From: Sophora flavescens
Taxonomy: Eukaryota > Streptophyta > Magnoliopsida > Fabales > Fabaceae
NCBI GenBank assembly: GCA_030762895.1
Contig: CM061065.1
Span: 63,472,200 to 63,536,199, forward strand
Reading direction: 5' to 3'
DNA: 64,000 nt
Below are positions 57,897-64,000 of this stretch, piece by piece. Under the pieces are notes generated by a model, which saw only the letters and a list, made by a program, of their open reading frames with translations, made no database searches and had not been told where the DNA came from. Within the stretch, counting starts at the first letter, position 1; each line of letters opens with the position of its first letter. The position numbers and the translations under genes are program-made.

Positions 57897-59347
57897 TTAA
57901 GAAATGGTTATTTCAATATGTTTAGTTCTAGAGTGTTGGATAGGATTCTTGGATAGATTGATGGCACTTGTATTATCACATCTAAAAACTTGGTCCAATT
58001 GTATTCCATAGTCATTTAATTGTTGTTTCATCCAAAGAATTTGGGCACAACAACTACCGGCCGCAATGTATTCTGCTTCGGCGGTTGATAAAGCAACACT
58101 TACTTGCTTTTTACTCAACCAAGATATTAAGCAATTTCCAAAAATATGACATGTGCCACTTGTACTTTTTATATAAAGTTTGCATCCGGCAAAGTCTGAA
58201 TCCGAATATCTATACATAAGTTGTACCTAAAAAATATTTCATTATTCTTTTTACTGCGATTAGGTGAGACTCTTGAGGGCTTGATTGATATCGAGCACAC
58301 ATGCATACACTACACATTATATTCGGTCTAGTAGCGGTAAGATAAAGTAAAGAACAAATTATACCTCTATACTTAGTTACATCTTCTGGATTACCATGTT
58401 CATCTATATCAAGATAGGAGGATGTGCCCATTGGTGTGGAAGCTTCTTTTTCTTTCTCCATGCCAAAACTTTTGAGTAGTTCCTTGCAATACTTGACTTG
58501 GTTGATGAAAGTTCCACTAGGCACTTGTTTGATTTGTAGCCCCAAGAAGAAAGTGAGTTCACCCATCATAGACATCTCTAATTTACCTTGCATCTGCTTA
58601 GAGAATTCCTTACACATAGATTCATTAGTGGCTCCAAATATAATGTCATCAACATATACTTGTACAATCAAAATATCATGTTTTTTCTTTTTAATGAAAA
58701 GAGTAGTGTAAACCTTCCCTCTATGAAAATCTATTTGCAAAAGAAATTTGCTAAGTCTCTCATAGTTAACTAATGCTTAACAAGTTATGCTTTAAACCGG
58801 GTGGTTGATCTACATAACCTTCTTCTTGAATTAACCCATTAAGAAAAGAACTTTTAACATTCATTTAATAGAGATTAAAATCCATAAGACATGCAAAAGT
58901 AAGAAGTAATCTAATAGCTTCTAACCTAGCAACCACTGCATAAGTTTCTTCATTGTCTATACCTTCTTCTTGATTATATCCTTTGGCTACTAATCTTGCT
59001 TTATTTCAAACAATTATACCATTTTCATCCAACTTGTTCTGAAAGACCCATTTAATTCCAATTACTTGTTTATTATTAGGTTTAGGTACAAGTTCCCACA
59101 CATCATTTCTTGTGAATTGATTTAATTCATCTTGAATTGCAATTACCCAATGTTCATCTATGATAGCCTCATCAATTGTCTTAGGTTCAACTTGAGACAC
59201 AAAAGACATAAAATGACATACATTCCTAAGAGAAGAACGAGCCATTCTCCACTCCTTAGAAAGTTCCTCATCTCTTTGTTGTTGATCTTGAGGCTCCATG
59301 CTTGGTTCTTCTTCATTGTCCTTTGCTTGCTCTTCATGAGATTCCAT
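57897..59347 (-). pseudogene. copia L RT and RNase H
   Basis: Begins with a Glu-rich connector and VEPKTIDEAIIDEHWVIAIQDELNQF, then IGIKWVFQNKLDENG. The stretch 58741-59005 is frame-broken RT. QVYVDDIIFGATNESM (catalytic YVDD, near 58640-58655) is followed by GELTFFLGLQI and YRGIICSLLYLTATRPNI. RNase H has RYSDSDFAGC, ISWLSKKQVSVALSTAEAEYIAA and FRCDNTSAINLSKNPI, ending near 57897. The wording fits Sirevirus/SIRE-type copia. Confidence 0.9.
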
Positions 59348-59410
59348 TCTAGTATATACAATATCATCAATATTTTCTTTCCCATTTCCTTGGGGGTTAG
59401 TCTCATCAAA

Positions 59411-60060
59411 TTATACATGAACAGATTCTTCTATAGTCTTAGTTCTTTTATTGAAAACTCTAAATGCTTTACTTGATGATGAATATCCAAGAAAGATTGC
59501 TTGATCCATTTTGGAATCAAACTTTTCAAGATTATATTTTCCATTATTTAAAACATAGCATTTGCATCCAAAGACATGTAAATGTGATATATTTGGTTTT
59601 CTACCTTTATATAACTCATAAGGAGTTGTCAACAAGATAAGTCTAATAAGCACTCTATTAGACACATAGCAAGTGGTATTAACCACATCCTCCCAAAAAT
59701 ACTTAGGTAAATTAGATTCATTTAACATAGTTCTTGGCAACTTCTCTAAGGACCTATTCTTCCTCTCAACAACTCCATTTTGTTGAGGGGTCCTTGGAGC
59801 CGAAAAGTTATGTTCAATTCCATATTTATTACAAAAACATTCAAATTCATGGTTTTTTAAATTCCCCTCCATGATCACATCTAATGCATTCTATTTTCAA
59901 ATCTTTTTCATTTTGAATCACTTTAGCAAGTTTCTTGAAATCATGGAATGCATCACTTTTAGGAACTAAAAACAATGTCCATGTAAATCTTGAATAATCA
60001 TCAACAATCACTAAAGCATAATAGTTTCCACCAAAACTCATTGTCCTTTAAGGACCAAAT
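59411..60060 (-). pseudogene. copia L integrase
   Basis: The core has YALVIVDDYSRFTWTLFL and RCDHGGEF, then a shift near 59870. After it come YGIEHNFSAPRTPQQNGVVERKNRSLEK, with catalytic Glu kept, and a C-terminal block YELYKGRKPNISHLHVFGCKCYV and AIFLGYSSSSKAFRVFN. It stops near 59411. Confidence 0.88.
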
Positions 60061-60169
60061 AAATCCATATGAAGCAATTGGAAAGGTATAGAGGTAGAAA
60101 CAACATTCTTAGGTTTAAAACTAACTATTGTTTGTTTACCCTTTTGGCATGCATCACAAACCATATTTA

Positions 60170-60660
60170 TTAAATTTTCTTAGGCAAACCAATCACTAAA
60201 TCCTTAGAGATAAGTTTGTTATGGTGATCCATGTGTATGTGTGCAATTCTTCTATGCCGTAGCCATGCATCATCATCTTTACTAATCAAGCATTGTATGG
60301 AAGATGAAATTTGATTCAAATCAAGCATATATATGTTATTGATTCTCTTTCCTAAAAACCTAACTTGTTTATCATGCATACTTTCAACTAAGCAACATTT
60401 TTCATCAAAAACAACTTTAAAGCCCTTATCACATAGTTGACTAATGCTTAGCAAGTTATGCTTTAGACCTTCACCCAATAGCACATTATCAATTGTGGTA
60501 TTAGAATTATTACCAACCTTACCCACTCCAAGAATTTTACCATTGTTTTTATCTCCATATGTGACATGACCACTTTTCCTTGGAGATAGATGGAAAAACT
60601 TGGAGATGTCTCCGGTCATATGTTTAGATCATCCACTATCCAAGTACCACTCCTTGCATA
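60170..60660 (-). pseudogene. copia L protease end and GAG-pre-integrase
   Basis: Upstream of MTGDISKFFHLSPRKSGHV, the protease motif DSG is followed by a TGA where a Cys codon is expected (near 60628-60630). Then come LKHNLLSISQLCDKGFKVVF and a zinc-region start WLRHRRIAHIHMDHHNKL. The frame stops near 60170. Confidence 0.82.
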
Positions 60661-60690
60661 GTGTTTTCAAGCTTATCTATACAAAAGAGA

Positions 60691-62404
60691 TCAAATCTTA
60701 GGTACAGAATTTGGATTGGGTCCTTGGATGTTAGTCTTGGGTTTACTCCCTTTAGTGACCCACATCAAATTACAATTATCAACACCTTTTCTTTTGATAT
60801 AACATTTTGAAATATGTTGTACATACTTGCAACAAAAATAACATTGTATAGTTGATTTCTTTTGTTTACTTGATGGAACAAATTGAGTCTTGTTAGAGGC
60901 TTTAGCATCAAATTGATTGTATCCCAATCCGGCCTTAACAAAGCTGATAGTTTGTTTGCCAAGTGAGACATTAAGATTGTTACTTCCATTTGTAAATCTT
61001 GCAAGTGACTTTTTCAAATCAATGTTTTCATTTTCCAAATTCTTGAAATTTTTACAAGTGGTGCAACATTATTTTCCTTTTGAAGAATTTTTACAAATAT
61101 TTTGCATAATCTAAATCTTTAGTTTTTGCTCATCAACTTGTTTCTTTAAAATAAATTTTTTTTTCAAGTTGAGACAAAAAAATTATTTTGTTTCAAAACA
61201 AGTTTTTCTAAATCAAGAGATTTGTTATGCAATTCTTCAAAAGCATAATGTAACTCATCATAAGTAAAAGAAAGAGAGAGTTCATCATCCATTACCTCAT
61301 CTTCAACTTTGGTATGAAGTCATTAAGAATAGATTGACCTCTTCACTTTGATCATCTTCATCACTTGAGGATGTCATCTCATTTTCCTCCCAAGCTATGT
61401 ATGCTTTCTTTCCCTTCTTATCTTTCTTGCCCTTCTTCTTATCTTTATCATTCTTCTTTTTGTAGTTGGGGCAATCATATTTCATGTGACTTGGTTTTCC
61501 ACATTCATAGCAAGTTGGGTTGGAAGTTCTCTCATTCTTTGTGAACTTCTTGTTGTTGAAGTTGCCTCTCTTGAAGTTGCCTCTTCTCTTGAGAAAATTT
61601 CCAAATTTCGTCACCAACAAATTGAGGTGCTCCTCTTGGAAATATTCACTTGAATCATCACTATCACTTAGCCTTTCTTGAAGATGCAACCAACGCTATG
61701 CCTTTCTTCTTCTTGTCTTGCTCCTTACTCTCATTGAGTCTTGATAGCTCAAGTTCATGCACTTGAAGCTTGCCAAAGAGTGTAGCAAGTGTCATTGTTG
61801 AAAGATTCCTTGATTCTGCAATAGCCGTCACCTTAGGTTGCCAAGACCTATTCAAACATATTAGAACTTTGTTAATAAGATCCTCATTATCAAACACTTT
61901 ACCAAGATCACTCAATTGGTTAACAATATATGTAAAACATTTTTGCATATCACACATATAGATTCACCATGCATCATTCTAAACAATTCATACTCATGTG
62001 TTAAAGTGTTCATCCTAGATATCCTAACTTCACTTGTGCCCTCATCGGTCACTTCAAGTGTATCCCACATTTCCTTTCCGCTCATCAATACTAACTCCCG
62101 TAGTAATGATGTTCTTAGCCTTCTTATCTAGTTGGACCTTTTTCTTATCATCTTCGGTCCATAATGACCTATGCTTATATTTTTCTTCATTATTAACAAC
62201 ATGCTTAGGCATAAAAGGACCATTCAAGTCCATATCCCATATATCAACATCAATAGATTCAATGAAAATTTTCATTGTACCTTTCCAATAAAGATAGCCT
62301 TCACCATTGAAAATAGGGGGCTTAGAAATAGAAACATAATCACTTGTCCCATTTGATTGAGAAGTTGTTTCCACGAGACTTGGAAGGTGATTAACATTAT
62401 TCAA
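60691..62404 (-). pseudogene. copia L gag
   Basis: The start is near 62404 (MNNVNHLPSLVETTSQSNGT). KPPIFNGEGYLYWKGTMKIFIESID is the N-terminal gag motif. A UBN2-like domain is split at about 61960-62054 (MCDMQKCFTYIVNQLSDLGK, SRNLSTMTLATLFGKLQ). A zinc knuckle CYECGKPSHMKYDC (near 61485-61530) precedes a Lys-rich tract. A coiled coil with LARFTNGSNNLNVSLGKQ and a degenerate second knuckle CYFCCKYVQHISKC follow (near 60830-60875). At least three frame breaks. Confidence 0.87.
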
Positions 62405-62425
62405 GAACCCGCTCTTGATACCAAA

Positions 62426-62660
62426 TGTAAGATGTGGATATGGTTCTAAGTCAAGAGGGGGTGAATTTACCTTTTAAAAACTTTTCGAAAACCAAGATTT
62501 GACTGTCCTCTTTCGAATGGTGCAGCAAGAAAGTAATTTTCTTTGAAACATAATCAAGAACAATTGAAATATCAATTCAAGAAAGAAATTTAAAAAAAGA
62601 TATACAATTGCATAAGCAAGGAGAATGTATCATACAACAATCATGCAATATAGCATCATA
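62426..62660 (-). repeat. copia L 5' LTR, visible part
   Basis: TGTAAGATGTGGATATGG onward, closely matching the first 240 bp of the left LTR. It breaks at GCATCATA (62660), where the left copy continues with AGCATGG. Confidence 0.85.
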
Positions 62661-64000
62661 TGTTGTTTTGACTTCAAAGACTCAAAAGGGGGGGGGGGGG
62701 GGGGTGAATTGAGTTTTCAAAAATTCTTCCTTTTCAAATCAAAGTTGCCTCAGGATCATTTACAAAAACAGTTAAGGGTTTTTTTATGAAATCTTGAATA
62801 GAAGGTGGTGAGGTGAATCAGTTCAGAAAGATAAATCAGTGCTTCTGTTACTTTAGTGGACGAGCGCTTCTGTCACTTGTGTGGACGAGCACTTCTGTCA
62901 CTTTAGTGGATGAGCGTTTGTCACTTTAGTGATTGAATCAAACAGAAAGAAGTTCAGTTTCAAAACTCAATAATAACAAAATACGGAAATTGATTAAACC
63001 TTTAAAGATTAAGAACAAGCTATGCAAGTTTCAGATACAAGCATTAACAATCAAGAACCAACTTGATGGTTTCAGTTTCAGTGATTAAAAAATAGAAGTT
63101 AAACTATTCGAATTTGATCACATATGATGCAAGGTTCAATACTGATTATGCAGATCAAGAACTGATATCGATTGAAAAATTAGAACATCAAGATCACAGT
63201 TATATGCGCAAGACAAATTAAAGAGTTTGAGTTTAGAGATACCACACAACCAGATTTATCCTGGTTCAGTCAACACCACTGTGATCTACATCCAGTCCCC
63301 ACTCCACCTGTGGGTTTTCACACACTAACATAACAATCTTTAGCCAGGTAGCTTGAAAAACCTTTACACCACAGAGCACTCCTTCACCTCGAGATACCAC
63401 ACTCTTGTGAAGAGCCTCAATGTTCTTCCTTAGGGATACCTCACCCTAATCACACAGAGAGACTCCCTCTCTCTTTACAATAAAATAGAATGAAAAATTG
63501 ATTCCTAATTCTCAATAGTCAGATATACAAATTGAAGCACGTATGAGAATGAAACACTCCTTTTCATAATGAAGCTCAAGAAAGATGATGAATGGTCTTC
63601 ACAATTGATCTCTCAAATTGATTTCGTGTAATTATGATATGTTTTGATATATTCTGAAAGTGTTCCTTTCATCACTCTATATATAGGAAACAAGTTATAG
63701 ACGTTGGGATCAATCAACACAAATTTGGGTCTGATAACAGAATCTGTTTTCTTGACTCTGGTTCTTGAACAGGGGTTGAGTACATGGCTGTATTAACCAA
63801 TTTTATACTGATAGTTCTGATAGTTTCTCAAAATCTTGAACTTGGTTAATCCATCAGTACATCCATTCAGTAAATCTATGTATTAATGAACATCAGATTT
63901 TCCTAAAACTTGAATACACGCGTACATAGCATATGCACAGGGCTGTATTCAGTTAACCATTTATAACTGATCTGATTTCATATTGTGCATAGGTGTTACT
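62661..64000 (-). mobile_element. LTR M inserted in the L 5' LTR
   Basis: Starts TGTTGTTTTGACTTCAAAGAC exactly where L's LTR is broken, so 62656-62660 (TCATA) should be its target duplication. It runs to the window end. A 17-base G run (62688-62704) followed by TGAATTG near the end resembles the GAGGGGGTGAATTG of L, so it is probably another Sirevirus-like LTR in the same orientation. A TATATATA lies at 63678-63685. Near 62840-62930 there are four imperfect copies of a GTGGACGAGCGCTTCTGTCAC-like unit. Confidence 0.7.
62838..62935 (+). repeat. short tandem repeat in LTR M
   Basis: Four imperfect units of about 28 bp (CTTCTGTCACTTTAGTGGA with a CGAGCG link); the last lacks part of the unit. 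The motif CACTTtAGTG is itself an imperfect palindrome. Confidence 0.75.

Larger units (their letters stand above)
55068..64000 (-). mobile_element. Sirevirus-like copia element L
   Basis: A minus-strand element inserted in K. The left (3') LTR is 55068-57766. Coding regions run from gag (62404) to RNase H (57897), and the right (5') LTR begins at 62426. That LTR is broken at 62661 by LTR M and does not finish in the window. The primer site at 62411-62423 reads TGGTATCAAGAGC on the element strand. Two gag zinc-knuckle regions and the FTNGSNNLN motif suggest a Sirevirus. Many frame breaks. Confidence 0.88.

Overview
This window looks like nuclear DNA of a flowering plant, probably a eudicot. 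It is AT-rich and made almost entirely of nested transposable elements. I found no ordinary host gene. The plant assignment rests on the element types: Ty1/copia, Athila-like Ty3/gypsy, Sirevirus-like copia, very long-LTR elements, and a CACTA transposon with plant-type tnp2, DUF4218 and DUF4216 regions. I could not identify the species.

Layout, with names used here only. (1) 1-8459: 3' part of copia element A (+), whose short 3' LTR is split by gypsy element B (1282-8417, TSD GTACA). (2) 8592-11580: solo LTR C (TSD TGTGG), inserted in a TG-rich microsatellite. (3) 12207-52326: CACTA transposon D (TSD GCC, CACTAGTG ends), about 4.9 kb of its own DNA swollen to 40 kb. Its transposase gene is cut at 14188-49386 by Athila-like element E (TSD GTTGT). 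E in turn holds LTR F (15889-17190), copia G on the minus strand (17842-26396, TSD GAAGC) and an LTR-like block H (about 27753-46695). H holds the long-LTR element I on the minus strand (29090-37677, TSD GTTGT) and gypsy J (38016-45468, TSD ACGAC). (4) 52728-55067: remnant of Sirevirus-like copia K (-), interrupted by Sirevirus-like copia L (55068 to beyond 64000, -). L's left LTR carries a tRNA-Gly-headed SINE-like insert, and its right LTR is broken at 62661 by a further LTR, M.

Almost every coding region is broken by stops or frameshifts. The best preserved is gypsy J, whose gag-protease frame has one in-frame stop and whose LTRs are both 1585 bp. B, E and J keep gag and an aspartic protease but no recognisable reverse transcriptase, RNase H or integrase, so they would have needed enzymes from other elements to move. 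G, K and L show full copia gene order (gag, protease, integrase, RT, RNase H).

The most striking unexplained signal is a repeated architecture of short palindromes in LTRs. B, F and J carry arrays of doublets built on ATCACGGCCGTGAT; E carries TCCACGG/CCGTGGA versions and H carries AGCACGG/CCGTGCT versions of the same CACGGCCGTG core, with both flanks changed in a matching way. The unrelated copia L carries nine copies of GTATTCGAATAC or one-base variants. In B, F, J and L one cluster lies just upstream of a TATA box. B and J also carry a second array in the 3' untranslated region.
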